Numbered from the stretch's first letter, positions 7,034 to 15,181 are shown. The stretch: 39,752 bases of DNA from Methanobacteriota archaeon (GCA_022561895.1 JADFQH010000002.1:1-39752), one strand, 5' to 3'. Made by a program: numbers and translations. Notes: generated by a model not told the origin, from the sequence alone.

Positions 7034-8252
7034 CCAGCGTTCCGATTCGCCGGTCGCACTCACACTCGACAACGTGACGATGCGCTACGGCGAGACGACC
7101 GCCATCGACGAGCTCTCGCTCTCCGTGCGCGAGGGTGAGTTTTTCACCCTCGTCGGTCCCTCGGGCTGTGGGAAGACAACGCTGCTTCGGGCGATCGCTG
7201 GCTTCGAAACGCCGACTGAGGGATCGATCGAAGTTCGTGGCGAGAGTATGGAAGCGGTTCCGCCCGAGGATCGGGGTCTCGGGATCGTGTTTCAGAACTA
7301 CGCGCTGTTTCCGCATATGAGCGTCGCCGAGAACGTCGGCTACGGACTCAATTTCGCGGAGCCGCCCGACGGAAGCTCGAAAGAACAGCGGATCGCGGAT
7401 CTCTTGGCGCTGGTCGATCTCTCGGGAATGAGTACGAGAACACCCGAGCAGCTTTCGGGCGGGCAACAACAGCGCGTCGCGATTGCCCGCGCGCTTGCAG
7501 CCGGTCCCGACGTGCTCCTCCTCGATGAGCCGATGAGCGCGCTCGACGCACAGCTTCGCGAGCGCCTCCGATTGCAGGTAAAATCAATCCAAAAAGAACT
7601 CGAGATCACGACCGTCTACGTCACGCACGATCAGGAGGAGGCGCTCGCGATCTCGGATCGGGTCGCCGTGATGAGCGAGGGGACCGTCGAGCAGATCGGC
7701 TCACCGCGAGCGATCTACGATCGCCCCCAATCTTCCTTCGTCGCGGAGTTCATCGGCGACAACAACGTCTTCAGCGGGGAGGTCATCGAAGCTCCCCCTT
7801 CCTTGGAACACATTAGGGTTCGGATCGGAACGGAGACGATCTCGATCGCCCCCGATACCTCGGATCCCGCCATCGACCGTTCGCCCTCCAATCACTCGCC
7901 TTCCAATCACTCGACCGACGATTCCTCGACCAACGATTCCTCGACCAACGATTCCTCGACCAACGATCGCTCGCATACCGATCGCTCGCATACCGATCGC
8001 TCGCATACCGATCTCACACCCGGCGATCGGGTAACGTTCTGCGTGCGTCCGGAGAAGCTTTCGATCGACACCGAGCGAAACCGGTTCGAAGCGACGGTCA
8101 AAAACAGTGAGTTTCTCGGCGACAGCACGCGAACCACGCTCGAATGGGAGGACCGCGAGCTTCTCATCCAGTCGCCAGCGCATCTCATCGGGCGTATTGC
8201 CGTCGGGTTCGATCCGGCGGACGCCCACATCGTTCGACGCGAGCTTCGGTAG
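7023..8252 (+). CDS. ABC importer ATPase (ThiQ/PotA/FbpC type) with repeat insert
   Basis: 409 residues from TTG 7023, overlapping the permease stop. Walker A GPSGCGKTT is near residue 45, signature LSGGQQQR, Walker B VLLLDEP, and the H-loop is in VTHDQEEALAISD, so the ATPase should be active. The C-terminal regulatory TOBE-like region (VTFCVRPEKLSI onward) is separated from the ATPase core by about 45 residues of five-residue tandem repeats (SPSNH, SSTND, RSHTD). It completes the binding protein-permease-ATPase operon and powers uptake on the cytoplasmic face. The insert lies where the regulatory domain begins and may lengthen a linker. Confidence 0.85.
   Translation: MDSNQRSDSPVALTLDNVTMRYGETTAIDELSLSVREGEFFTLVGPSGCGKTTLLRAIAGFETPTEGSIEVRGESMEAVPPEDRGLGIVFQNYALFPHMSVAENVGYGLNFAEPPDGSSKEQRIADLLALVDLSGMSTRTPEQLSGGQQQRVAIARALAAGPDVLLLDEPMSALDAQLRERLRLQVKSIQKELEITTVYVTHDQEEALAISDRVAVMSEGTVEQIGSPRAIYDRPQSSFVAEFIGDNNVFSGEVIEAPPSLEHIRVRIGTETISIAPDTSDPAIDRSPSNHSPSNHSTDDSSTNDSSTNDSSTNDRSHTDRSHTDRSHTDLTPGDRVTFCVRPEKLSIDTERNRFEATVKNSEFLGDSTRTTLEWEDRELLIQSPAHLIGRIAVGFDPADAHIVRRELR
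7883..8011 (+). repeat. 15-bp in-frame tandem repeats in the ATPase gene
   Basis: Three successive families of 15-base units encode SPSNH (2 copies), SSTND (3) and RSHTD (3), with near-perfect identity within each family. The nucleotide identity exceeds what protein selection would need. Confidence 0.9.
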
Positions 8253-8271
8253 CTCGGACCGAACACTGGGA

Positions 8272-8490
8272 CTACGGATCGGTGAGACGGAGGGCTCCTT
8301 CTACCTCGTAGAGATAGCCACGATCGAGAAGCAGATCGAGATAGTAGGGGATCTCGTCGGCGGTAAAACCCTCGTTTTCGAGGACGAGGGTCGCGTGATC
8401 TCGGGAGAGGCCGCCGTCGACCGTCGTCAACACCGGCCGAAGCGCTTGAAGGATGTCTTTTGCGCCGGGTGGTAACCGCCGACGGTTCAT
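8272..8490 (-). CDS. Small winged-helix-like haloarchaeal protein
   Basis: 72 residues, convergent with the ATPase gene, 20 bp away. The pattern GLSRDHATLVLENEGFTADE followed by IPYYLDLLLDRGYLYEVEG fits a compact winged helix with a final beta wing. I do not recognise a named family. The start is taken at ATG 8490 because a TATA-like TTATGATA lies about 25 bp upstream on the minus strand; ATG 8493 is next to it. It may bind DNA or RNA, but no target is visible. Confidence 0.6.
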   Translation of the reverse strand: MNRRRLPPGAKDILQALRPVLTTVDGGLSRDHATLVLENEGFTADEIPYYLDLLLDRGYLYEVEGALRLTDP

Positions 8491-8687
8491 CATGCATAGG
8501 TTTTCGGACGAATATCATAAACCCCCTCCTTTTCACCACTCGCTGCCCGCGACCGCCGAATCCTCCTCTCCGGAAATATCACTAAAGGTTATACTGCCGC
8601 GAGCCATCGACACCCACCCACTACCGCTGTCGCTGTTGCGATGTTGGTGTAGATACATTGTTCTCGTTGCCCAGCGTATGGTATCAT

Positions 8688-9110
8688 ATGACACGGAAAA
8701 TTCTCGTTCCGGTGGACGACTCGCCTCGCGCACGTGATGCACTGGCGTTCGTACTCTCGGAGAACGTCGACGGGGAGATCGTTCTTCTCCACGTTATCGA
8801 TCCGCTCGATGCGATCTACGTCACGGAGCCAAGCGTCTGGGACGACCGGATGATCGACCGGCGAACAGAGCGCGCAGAGGCGCTCTGTTCGGAGTTCGAA
8901 GCGGAGGCGACCCGCGCCGGTAGTGCTGTGAGAACGGTGATCGAACACGGCGATCCCTCGCGGACGATCGTCTCGTACGCCGAAACGAACGATATCGGCC
9001 AAATCGTCCTCGGAAGCCACGGCCGATCGGGCCTCTCGCGCGTTCTGCTCGGCAGCGTCGCGGAAACCGTTGCCCGCCGCTCGCCCGTCCCCGTGACGAT
9101 CGTTCGGTAG
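8688..9110 (+). CDS. UspA-family universal stress protein
   Basis: 140 residues, the usual length of a single-domain UspA. It begins ILVPVDDSPRARDAL and ends with the nucleotide-binding glycine motif GSHGRSGLSRVLLGSVAE and SPVPVTIVR. The family forms dimers, often binds ATP, and is induced by stress; the specific role is unknown. The start is ATG 8688 because the conserved beta-1 strand begins three residues later; the ORF is open further upstream without family-like sequence. It is a single gene. Confidence 0.88.
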   Translation: MTRKILVPVDDSPRARDALAFVLSENVDGEIVLLHVIDPLDAIYVTEPSVWDDRMIDRRTERAEALCSEFEAEATRAGSAVRTVIEHGDPSRTIVSYAETNDIGQIVLGSHGRSGLSRVLLGSVAETVARRSPVPVTIVR

Positions 9111-9147
9111 TAATGTCAGTCCGCGTTCGTGGCGAACGGTCGCGTTT

Positions 9148-9345
<198 letters not shown>

Positions 9346-9373
9346 GACAATACACTTTATGTCTCGTTCGCCA

Positions 9374-9452
9374 ATCGGAAATTGGAAATTTCCGATGACG
9401 TTCGCAGGAGCGAAGCTCCTGCGTGCCAGTCGGAATCGTACAGCGATTCCGA
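9374..9452. other. Cluster of three consecutive hairpins
   Basis: Three perfect stems follow one another within 79 bases: a 10-bp stem ATCGGAAATT with a 3-base loop (9374-9396), a 9-bp stem CGCAGGAGC with a GAA loop (9403-9423), and a 9-bp stem TCGGAATCG with a 5-base loop (9430-9452). Stems 1 and 3 are both followed by GATGACG. A TATA-like CACTTTATG lies just upstream (about 9351). It may be a structured RNA, the subterminal hairpins of a mobile element, or a nested palindromic insertion. It lies between the TnpB relic and a truncated AzlD gene. Confidence 0.6.
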
Positions 9453-9458
9453 TGACGC

Positions 9459-9614
9459 CTCAGGAACGTTCTGGAACCGACGCTTGCGGCCGGTGGACCG
9501 GTCGAATGGGGCGGCGGGTTCGTCGTCTTACTGGTGGTGTGGCGCGCCGAAAACATCCTGCTCTCGCTCTGTGCGGGGATCGTGGCCGTGGTCGTCCTGC
9601 GGGGCGTCGTCTAA
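9459..9614 (+). pseudogene. AzlD-like branched-chain amino acid exporter subunit, C-terminal remnant
   Basis: About 51 codons ending at TAA 9612-9614 read LRNVLEPTLAAGGPVEW and then a hydrophobic segment with WRAENILLSL, resembling the last membrane helices of AzlD, the small partner of AzlC exporters. No start codon or upstream half exists; the sequence before it is the hairpin cluster. It is presumably the tail left after a mobile element replaced the rest. No azlC is in the window. Confidence 0.5.
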
Positions 9615-9674
9615 CCCCTCCTCACCGCTTTCAGACACTGTGACTCGCTCTCGCCATCGGCTACCGCGTGGCCG

Positions 9675-10019
9675 TCATCGTTCGAGATGAGCCAGTACCG
9701 CCGAGAGCATCAGAACAACGCCGACGATAGCGAGGTGGAGCGTCGTCAGGGAAAGGGATGCCTGCTCGGCGTACAGAAGGCTTCCCACGGAAAGAAACAG
9801 CACTATCACGAGGGTTTTGTGCGAGAGCACTCGGGATGACAGCCCCCCTTCGAGACGCCGATACTGAAGGCGACCCCGTTCAACCGCGAGTAGCTGGTGC
9901 GGACAGGCGGTGTCAGCCAGTGCCGTCCGCGAGATGAGCCGCTGCCAGTCGGCGACGGACTGACTCCGTAGTGGGTTTTCGGTGATCACACGCACACCGC
10001 GAATTCTCGATACGCGCAC
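9675..10019 (-). CDS. Small hypothetical membrane protein
   Basis: 114 residues. The first 65 are soluble (including TACPHQLLAVERGRLQYRRL). They are followed by two hydrophobic stretches (TLVIVLFLSVGSLLYAE and LAIVGVVLMLSAVLAHL), which suggests a two-helix hairpin with the soluble part on one side. I recognise no family. It is a single gene on the minus strand, bounded by the AzlD remnant and the small ferredoxin-N-like gene. Confidence 0.5.
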   Translation of the reverse strand: MRVSRIRGVRVITENPLRSQSVADWQRLISRTALADTACPHQLLAVERGRLQYRRLEGGLSSRVLSHKTLVIVLFLSVGSLLYAEQASLSLTTLHLAIVGVVLMLSAVLAHLER

Positions 10020-10086
10020 GTATATATCCGTAGATCGTTCCGTTCACGACAACGTCTCACAGTAATTTGATACCGCACGGTAGTGG

Positions 10087-10302
10087 CTATCTCTCCTCGT
10101 TGGCCAGTCCGTCGCCGTCCTCGAACTCGCCGCGATACTTCTCGAAAAACGCCACGTCGGACATCTCGCCACGGGTCACGCGAACCGCATCGCGCACCAG
10201 CGCAACCGCAACGTCGCGTTCGTCCGTGAGCGGATACGGGAGGAGTGCGTGTGATTCCTCGGGATCGCCGTACTCCCGCTCCGTTTCGCTGTCGTCTGTC
10301 AT
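10087..10302 (-). CDS. Small protein resembling the N-terminal domain of the ferredoxin subunit
   Basis: 71 residues, acidic, no cysteines. The stretch ERDVAVALVRDAVRVTRGEM and the following SDVAFFEKYRGEFEDGD line up with residues 28-66 of the ferredoxin subunit at 13850-15181 (DTELGVALAKDAQKLIAGEL, then SEAEFAARHHEAIIEEFE). It therefore looks like a free-standing copy of that N-terminal helical domain. It sits behind a copy of the cluster's promoter palindrome (10340-10364), so it is probably co-expressed with the molybdoenzyme and may act in its assembly or maturation. Start: ATG 10302; GTG 10311 is possible. Confidence 0.6.
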   Translation of the reverse strand: MTDDSETEREYGDPEESHALLPYPLTDERDVAVALVRDAVRVTRGEMSDVAFFEKYRGEFEDGDGLANEER

Positions 10303-10339
10303 GCGTTGCACTACAACAGACGACCCCCTCTATGCGGCG

Positions 10340-10364
10340 CTTAACACGTTTGCCATTTTAAATA
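10340..10364 (-). promoter_or_regulatory. Promoter palindrome, copy 3
   Basis: Matches CTTAACnCGTTT, four variable bases, then TTTTAAnTA, the pattern shared with 17244-17268 and 25434-25458. On the minus strand it contains the TATA-like TGTTAAG, and GCGCC follows as in copy 1. It lies 38 bp before ATG 10302. Confidence 0.6.
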
Positions 10365-10385
10365 GCGCCGGCCTTCCTCGTAGAG

Positions 10386-10994
10386 TCAGACCGTATCGAA
10401 GATTTCCTGGACGAGTTTCGACTGTGCGATGCGAAGGCGCTGGGAGACGGCGGGCTTGCTGATGTCGAGCTCCGCGGCGAGATCGCGGAGTTCGGTCTCA
10501 CTGTCGGTATCGAAGTAGCCACGAATGACGGCAAGCTCGATCGCCTCGCGCTGTTTCTGCGTGAGCGAGGAGAGATCGAACGTGACGTGTTCGGTCGCGT
10601 CCGGGCCATCGACGACGGTTAGACGCACGAGTCGCACCCGCTCTGCGATCGGATCCAACTCGGCGATCAGCTCGCGGATCGTTTCGCGATCCTCGACGTA
10701 GGCCGTCACGAGCAGCGTCCCGTCCTCGATGGCGCGAATCCGCGGCACACAGCCCGAGTTCTGAAAGACGAAACAGAGACAGTCCTCGTCGACGGTGCCG
10801 CTCGCGCGGATCAGCGCCCCTTCCGAGTCCGTAGGCTGAATGTCGACGCGACACTCCTCACCCGCGGCATTGATCCGCACGTCCTCGATCGGCCCCTTGG
10901 TTTCGGTCATTGGACAGTCGAACGCCTCGTTCGGCCTCACGTCGAGATCGACGCGAAGCGTTCGATCCGCGTCAGCTGAATCGGATCGGGCCAT
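10386..10994 (-). CDS. dmsR: DmsR/NarO-like transcription regulator (bacterio-opsin activator type HTH)
   Basis: 202 residues. The C-terminus (LTQKQREAIELAVIRGYFDT to KPAVSQRLRIAQSKL) is the HTH_10 domain of bacterio-opsin activator-type regulators. The N-terminal half has Cys27, Cys48, Cys72, Cys74 and Cys82; the last three form a C-x-C-x7-C motif, the kind of cysteine cluster reported for the haloarchaeal anaerobic regulators NarO and DmsR. It should therefore sense oxygen or redox state and control the adjacent DMSO-reductase-type cluster. It has its own promoter, with a perfect palindrome just before the start, which suggests autoregulation. Start ATG 10994 is chosen over an open upstream extension with no family-like sequence. 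Confidence 0.75.
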   Translation of the reverse strand: MARSDSADADRTLRVDLDVRPNEAFDCPMTETKGPIEDVRINAAGEECRVDIQPTDSEGALIRASGTVDEDCLCFVFQNSGCVPRIRAIEDGTLLVTAYVEDRETIRELIAELDPIAERVRLVRLTVVDGPDATEHVTFDLSSLTQKQREAIELAVIRGYFDTDSETELRDLAAELDISKPAVSQRLRIAQSKLVQEIFDTV

Positions 10995-11009
10995 ACGTGA
11001 GATCACGTA
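10994..11009. promoter_or_regulatory. Operator-like palindrome at the dmsR start
   Basis: TACGTGA, two bases, TCACGTA: 7-bp perfect arms that end at the first base of the start codon. A TATA-like TTCATATG (minus strand, about 11010-11017) lies next to it. A protein bound here would cover the transcription start, which suggests repression or autoregulation. Confidence 0.55.
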
Positions 11010-11188
11010 CCATATGAACATAGGCCTGCTGGCGATTCCAAGGCGGTGATACCGAGCGGTGGGTTCATTACCCTCTGTTGCGTGCGCGGGAGAGACGCCG
11101 GATTGCGCCAGCAGCGAACGCAGGCGCACTGAGGATTGTCGGCGTATCGAGTCGACGACGGGGAAGACACGTCCGTGGGCGCGAGTAA

Positions 11189-12292
11189 CTACTCCCGCTC
11201 GGAGGAGACCGATGGGATTGCTCGGGCGGCTTCGTCGTTCGATCTCTCAGTCGCCACGGCGACCCGCCGCATGTTCTCTTCACTAACCCGGTCTGCAACC
11301 CGATCGGTGAGTTCGAGAACCTGCTCTCGAAGTTCGCTCCCTTCATCACGGACGACCGGCCCCTCCGATTCTGCTCCGAACAACGGATGGACGGGCAGTT
11401 TGGCGAGACACTCGACGTCGTAGTCCTCGACGATCTCGTCGGCTCCGTCGGAGCCGAAGATCTCGTGGGAGTCGCCACAGCCGGGGCAGTGATAGCCGCT
11501 CATGTTCTCGACGAGTCCTAAAATGGGTGTCTCGTGGCGCTCGAACAGGCCCAAGCCCTTCCGGGCGTCGTCGAGCGCCATCCGCTGGGGGGTCGTGACG
11601 ACGACCGCACCAGAGACCGGCAGTGTCTGGAGCAAGTCGAGCGAGGCGTCGCCCGTACCGGGCGGGAGATCCACGAACAGGTAGTCGAGGCGACCCCACG
11701 CGACGTTCTCGATGAACTCCATCATCACGTTGTTCACCATCGGCCCTCGGAGAATCGCGGGATCGTCCGCGTTCCGGATGAGAAAGCCCATGCTCATCAC
11801 CTGTACGTCGCCCGACGTCGGCGGGATCATCTCGTCGTCGGGGGTGAGATCGGGCTCTTCTTCGATCGGGAGCAACCGAGGAATGTTCGGTCCGTGAACG
11901 TCGGCATCCAGCACGCCGACGCGCGCTCCCTTCTCGGCGAGTCCCGCCGCGAGATTCGCGGTGACGGTCGTCTTGCCGACCCCGCCTTTCCCGCTGGCGA
12001 CCGCGATGACGTTTCTGATTTTCGGCAGGACCTCCTCGTCGAAGCCGTGTTCCGCGCCCGCGGTCGCCCGAAGCTCCGGTTCGAGGCCCGCCTTCTCGAT
12101 TGCGTCGCGGATCCGCTCGCCGAGTTCCATCTCCGCGGGGGCGTATGGCGTGTTGAGCGCGAGCGAGACGATCGCTTTTTTGTCCTCTATCCGGAGACCG
12201 TCGACGAGTCCGAGCGAGACGATATCCTCGTCTATGACCGGATTGTCTATTTCGGCGAGCGTTTCTTCGAGTTCGCGTTCAGTGAGTGTCAT
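11189..12292 (-). CDS. mrp: Mrp/ApbC/NBP35-type iron-sulfur cluster carrier ATPase
   Basis: 367 residues. The N-terminal MIP18/DUF59 domain (about residues 1-75) is followed by a deviant Walker A GKGGVGKTT (101-109), switch DADVHGPNIPRL, Walker B-like YLFVDLPPGTGD, and the cluster-binding Cys269-x2-Cys272 (YHCPGCG). The family carries and inserts Fe-S clusters as a dimer in the cytoplasm. It is the last gene of the minus-strand unit that encodes two multi-cluster ferredoxin subunits, so its likely job is to load clusters into this enzyme. Compare the Mrp-like paralogue at 23542-24906, which lacks the two cysteines. Confidence 0.85.
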   Translation of the reverse strand: MTLTERELEETLAEIDNPVIDEDIVSLGLVDGLRIEDKKAIVSLALNTPYAPAEMELGERIRDAIEKAGLEPELRATAGAEHGFDEEVLPKIRNVIAVASGKGGVGKTTVTANLAAGLAEKGARVGVLDADVHGPNIPRLLPIEEEPDLTPDDEMIPPTSGDVQVMSMGFLIRNADDPAILRGPMVNNVMMEFIENVAWGRLDYLFVDLPPGTGDASLDLLQTLPVSGAVVVTTPQRMALDDARKGLGLFERHETPILGLVENMSGYHCPGCGDSHEIFGSDGADEIVEDYDVECLAKLPVHPLFGAESEGPVVRDEGSELREQVLELTDRVADRVSEENMRRVAVATERSNDEAARAIPSVSSERE

Positions 12293-12349
12293 TGGTATCT
12301 GTGTTCGTGTTCGATTAGCTGGTTGGCTGGCGATTCGACCGAGGATTCC

Positions 12350-12550
12350 TCAGAAGAACAGCACCCCCAGCAGGATCGTAAACAGGCCGAAGCCGACCCA
12401 AAGGCCGACGGTTAGAGCGATCAGGTAGCCAACGCCCATCAGGCCGGTCTTTCGATCCCTCGGCTCGCCGAGGAACCACGCCGCGAGCATTCCGTAAACT
12501 GGGAGCAGGATGATCCCGAATACCAGCCACGTTCCGGGGCCGAAGGTCAT
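12350..12550 (-). CDS. Small two-helix membrane protein of the molybdoenzyme operon
   Basis: 66 residues with two hydrophobic helices (TWLVFGIILLPVYGMLAAWF and GVGYLIALTVGLWVGFGLF) joined by a charged loop EPRDRKTG. Its ATG overlaps the stop of the NrfD gene (ATGA), so it is translated with it. I know no named family. Position and coupling suggest an accessory subunit of the membrane module or an assembly factor for NrfD. Confidence 0.65.
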   Translation of the reverse strand: MTFGPGTWLVFGIILLPVYGMLAAWFLGEPRDRKTGLMGVGYLIALTVGLWVGFGLFTILLGVLFF

Positions 12551-13860
12551 TTCCCTCCCTCCTGTAGTTCCTCGATGGCGTGGAGTTCGACCACCGGGAT
12601 CACCTTCGCCACGAGGGCGAAGAAGACCACGACGATGGCGATCGTTCCTGTCACTGACGCCATCTCGATCCACGTCGGGAAGTAGTCGCCCGGTGCGGCA
12701 TCGTAGAGCGAAAACGAGGGGTACAGCAGTCCCTCGACGACGAAGAAGATCTTTTCGAGCAGGGTGCCCACGAGCACCGCAACGCTCGCCGCGAGGCTCC
12801 GCTCGATACTAAAGATCGAGGGCCGAACACCTTGGGCGAAGACGTAGCCGAGTGCGAGCAGGACGAGGCCGATTGCGGTCCAGTACACTGGATGGGAGAG
12901 TTTGGCCTCCGTCGCGGCGGCCTGATCGACCGGCGCGGCATAGACCCCTCCAATAATCTGCTGGAGCTGGAGCCAGACGAACAGCAGGACGAACAGTCCC
13001 AACCACATGGTCAGGCCCTTGAACACGTCGTCAGTGATGATGTGTTCCCAGCCGTAGACACGCCGGAAGATCGCGGCGGTGATGATCACGCCGCCGATCG
13101 CGGAGGTGAGCGCGATGGTCAGGAACTGCGGACCTTGGATCGCGCCGAACCAGCCCGGCATCGAGGGCAAGAGAGCGAACAGCCACGGGATCACCCCGCC
13201 GTGGAGCAGGAGTGGCGCGAGGATGATAATCGCAAGCGCGAGCCACCAGACCATTCGCTCGATGACCTCGTCCTCGCGTTCGCTGTAACCGATCAACAGT
13301 AGCCCGTACAGCGGGTCGAAGCGATCCGGAAGGTCCTCGCGCATCCGCGAAACGTCGTAGCGGATCGTGAGCGCGAGATACGTCGCGGTCATCACGAAAT
13401 ACAGCGTGATGACGGTCACGTCCCAGACCAGCGGCGAGGTGTGGACCGTCCACGGAAACGCCGGAATGATGCTTGTCACCACTCTATCCGGGCGGCCCAT
13501 GTGGACGATGATGTAGAGTCCGGCGACGGTGAGCGCGCCGATAGTTAGTAATTCAGCGAGCCGTGCGACCGGTTTGTAGCGATCTAACCCGATGAGCCGG
13601 ACTGCTGCCGAGAGGATGATCCCGCCGTGGGCGATCCCGACCCACCAGATGAACGCGCCGATGTACAGTCCCCACGTGACGCCGCCGCCGGAACCCCAGT
13701 CAGCCAAGCCGGTCACGATCAGGCCGTGCTGGAGCTGGATGATGTACGCGACCGCGAAGATCGCGATGGCGACCGAAGCGGCCGCTAACACGTAGTAGTA
13801 CTCCGTCGAGGTTCGGCGCATCGGCCGGAGGATGTCGTCTTTGCTAACCCTAGTGCTCAT
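12547..13860 (-). CDS. NrfD/PsrC-type quinone-reactive membrane subunit
   Basis: 437 residues with about ten hydrophobic helices. Helix-rich segments such as GVTWGLYIGAFIWWVGIAHG, LLTIGALTVAGLYIIVHMGR and the cluster VRPSIFSIERSL identify the NrfD/PsrC/DmsC superfamily. These proteins hold no haem and exchange electrons and protons with menaquinone in the membrane, passing electrons to or from the partner ferredoxin subunit. The start ATG 13860 overlaps the ferredoxin gene by 11 bp; ATG 13866 is also in frame. Confidence 0.85.
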   Translation of the reverse strand: MSTRVSKDDILRPMRRTSTEYYYVLAAASVAIAIFAVAYIIQLQHGLIVTGLADWGSGGGVTWGLYIGAFIWWVGIAHGGIILSAAVRLIGLDRYKPVARLAELLTIGALTVAGLYIIVHMGRPDRVVTSIIPAFPWTVHTSPLVWDVTVITLYFVMTATYLALTIRYDVSRMREDLPDRFDPLYGLLLIGYSEREDEVIERMVWWLALAIIILAPLLLHGGVIPWLFALLPSMPGWFGAIQGPQFLTIALTSAIGGVIITAAIFRRVYGWEHIITDDVFKGLTMWLGLFVLLFVWLQLQQIIGGVYAAPVDQAAATEAKLSHPVYWTAIGLVLLALGYVFAQGVRPSIFSIERSLAASVAVLVGTLLEKIFFVVEGLLYPSFSLYDAAPGDYFPTWIEMASVTGTIAIVVVFFALVAKVIPVVELHAIEELQEGGK

Positions 13861-15181
13861 GGCCATCACCTCGCGTGACGCCAGTGGTACTCTCGTGGTT
13901 CCCGTTCGCCTCCGCGTCCGCACCCTCGTCGAGCACGTCCTTTCGCCTGTCCGCGCCGACCCGGCCCTCGTAGCTTACGGGTCCATCAACCTGTTGGGCG
14001 TTCGGCCCCGGCTCGTTGCCGATATAAATGACGTTGGGGTCCGTGCCCTTGTCCTCGAGGAGTTTGAACGTCGAGATGTCGTCCTCTTCGGTCGAGGAGT
14101 GTGGCGAGACGCCATCTTCGTCCGTGTGCGGTCCGTTCGTCCGGACCTCCGCACGACGCTCTTCTAAGTACTGATTCGGACGGCTTTCCGGATCGTTCAG
14201 ATCGCCGAAGTGGATCGCTCCCATCCCCATCGCATCACAGGCCTCCATGCAGGCCACCGAACCTCGGGTTTCGGGGTCGTCCTGTCGGGTCGGACAGAAC
14301 GTACACTTACCCATCGTGCCCTTCAGGGGCACGCCGTCGACGTGTCTGCCCCGGTCGTCGTAGCGGTGTTCGTCGCTCATCGCCTCCATCCCCTCGCCGG
14401 GATCGCCCCACTGGAAGTAATTGACGCCGTAGGGACAGGCGACTTGGCAGTACCGACAGCCGATACAGATGTCATAATCGGTGAGTACGAGTCCGTCTTC
14501 TTCGCGGGTGTGACGGGCGTTGACCGGACAGACCTTATCACACGGCGCGTTCGTGCAGTGCTGACACGGCCGGATGAGGAAGTCCTCGTCGTCGCGACCT
14601 TCGTCCTCGTAGGCAAGTACGTACATCCAGTTGGCTCCGGACGACCAGTTGTTCTCCTCGCGACAGGCATCGACACAGCCGATACAGCCATCACAGCGTT
14701 CGAGATCGATCACCATCCCCATCTGGCGACCCTCTTCGTCCTCGTCGGCCGCAGCCACACCGCTTTCTTCCTCGTCATCGCCGCCAGCCATACTTTCGGC
14801 CGTGCCCCACGCCCCGAGCGAGAGGACGCCCGCGACCGCACCGGATTTCTTCAGCACCTCTCTCCTCGATTGTTCGTCGTCGGGATCGAACCCGCTGAGA
14901 GCGTCTTTCAGCCCCTTGCGATCAGTGTCATCATCCACCTCTTCGAGATCCCCGTCCGCCAGCGCTTCGAGCGGGCGCTCGTCGGTCTCGAACTCCTCGA
15001 TGATCGCCTCGTGGTGACGGGCGGCGAACTCCGCTTCCGACAGCTCGCCCGCGATGAGTTTCTGGGCGTCCTTTGCGAGGGCGACCCCGAGTTCGGTGTC
15101 GTACTCCGTCTCGTCGAGAATGCCGCGCATCCGCTCTTCGTCCTCGCTGAAGTCGTACTGAAGCGGAAGGTCGGCGCTCAT
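13850..15181 (-). CDS. Four-cluster ferredoxin subunit (PsrB/DmsB type) with extra N-terminal domain and internal Tat-like motif
   Basis: 443 residues. From about residue 168 it has the four cysteine groups of the PsrB/DmsB family: CDGCIGCVDAC, CQHCTNAPCDKVC, CIGCRYCQVAC, and a split fourth group CTFC ... ACMEAC. Such subunits wire the catalytic subunit to the NrfD membrane protein. In front is a helical acidic domain (residues about 10-70) and then SRREVLKKSGAVAGVLSLG (about 105-123), a twin-arginine motif plus hydrophobic stretch lying unusually far inside the protein. Whether it works as an internal export signal or as an anchor is open. ATGA overlaps link it to the TorD-like gene before it; it overlaps NrfD after it. 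Confidence 0.85.
   Translation of the reverse strand: MSADLPLQYDFSEDEERMRGILDETEYDTELGVALAKDAQKLIAGELSEAEFAARHHEAIIEEFETDERPLEALADGDLEEVDDDTDRKGLKDALSGFDPDDEQSRREVLKKSGAVAGVLSLGAWGTAESMAGGDDEEESGVAAADEDEEGRQMGMVIDLERCDGCIGCVDACREENNWSSGANWMYVLAYEDEGRDDEDFLIRPCQHCTNAPCDKVCPVNARHTREEDGLVLTDYDICIGCRYCQVACPYGVNYFQWGDPGEGMEAMSDEHRYDDRGRHVDGVPLKGTMGKCTFCPTRQDDPETRGSVACMEACDAMGMGAIHFGDLNDPESRPNQYLEERRAEVRTNGPHTDEDGVSPHSSTEEDDISTFKLLEDKGTDPNVIYIGNEPGPNAQQVDGPVSYEGRVGADRRKDVLDEGADAEANGNHESTTGVTRGDGHEH

Noticed and set aside
5501..7072. A 523-codon open frame on the minus strand opposite the permease and ATPase genes
   Set aside because: It is the antisense shadow of well-supported genes in GC-rich DNA; the product is a run of Arg, Asp and Glu with no domain.
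7883..8011. Possible CRISPR-like array
   Set aside because: 15-bp units without spacers, in frame in the ATPase gene.
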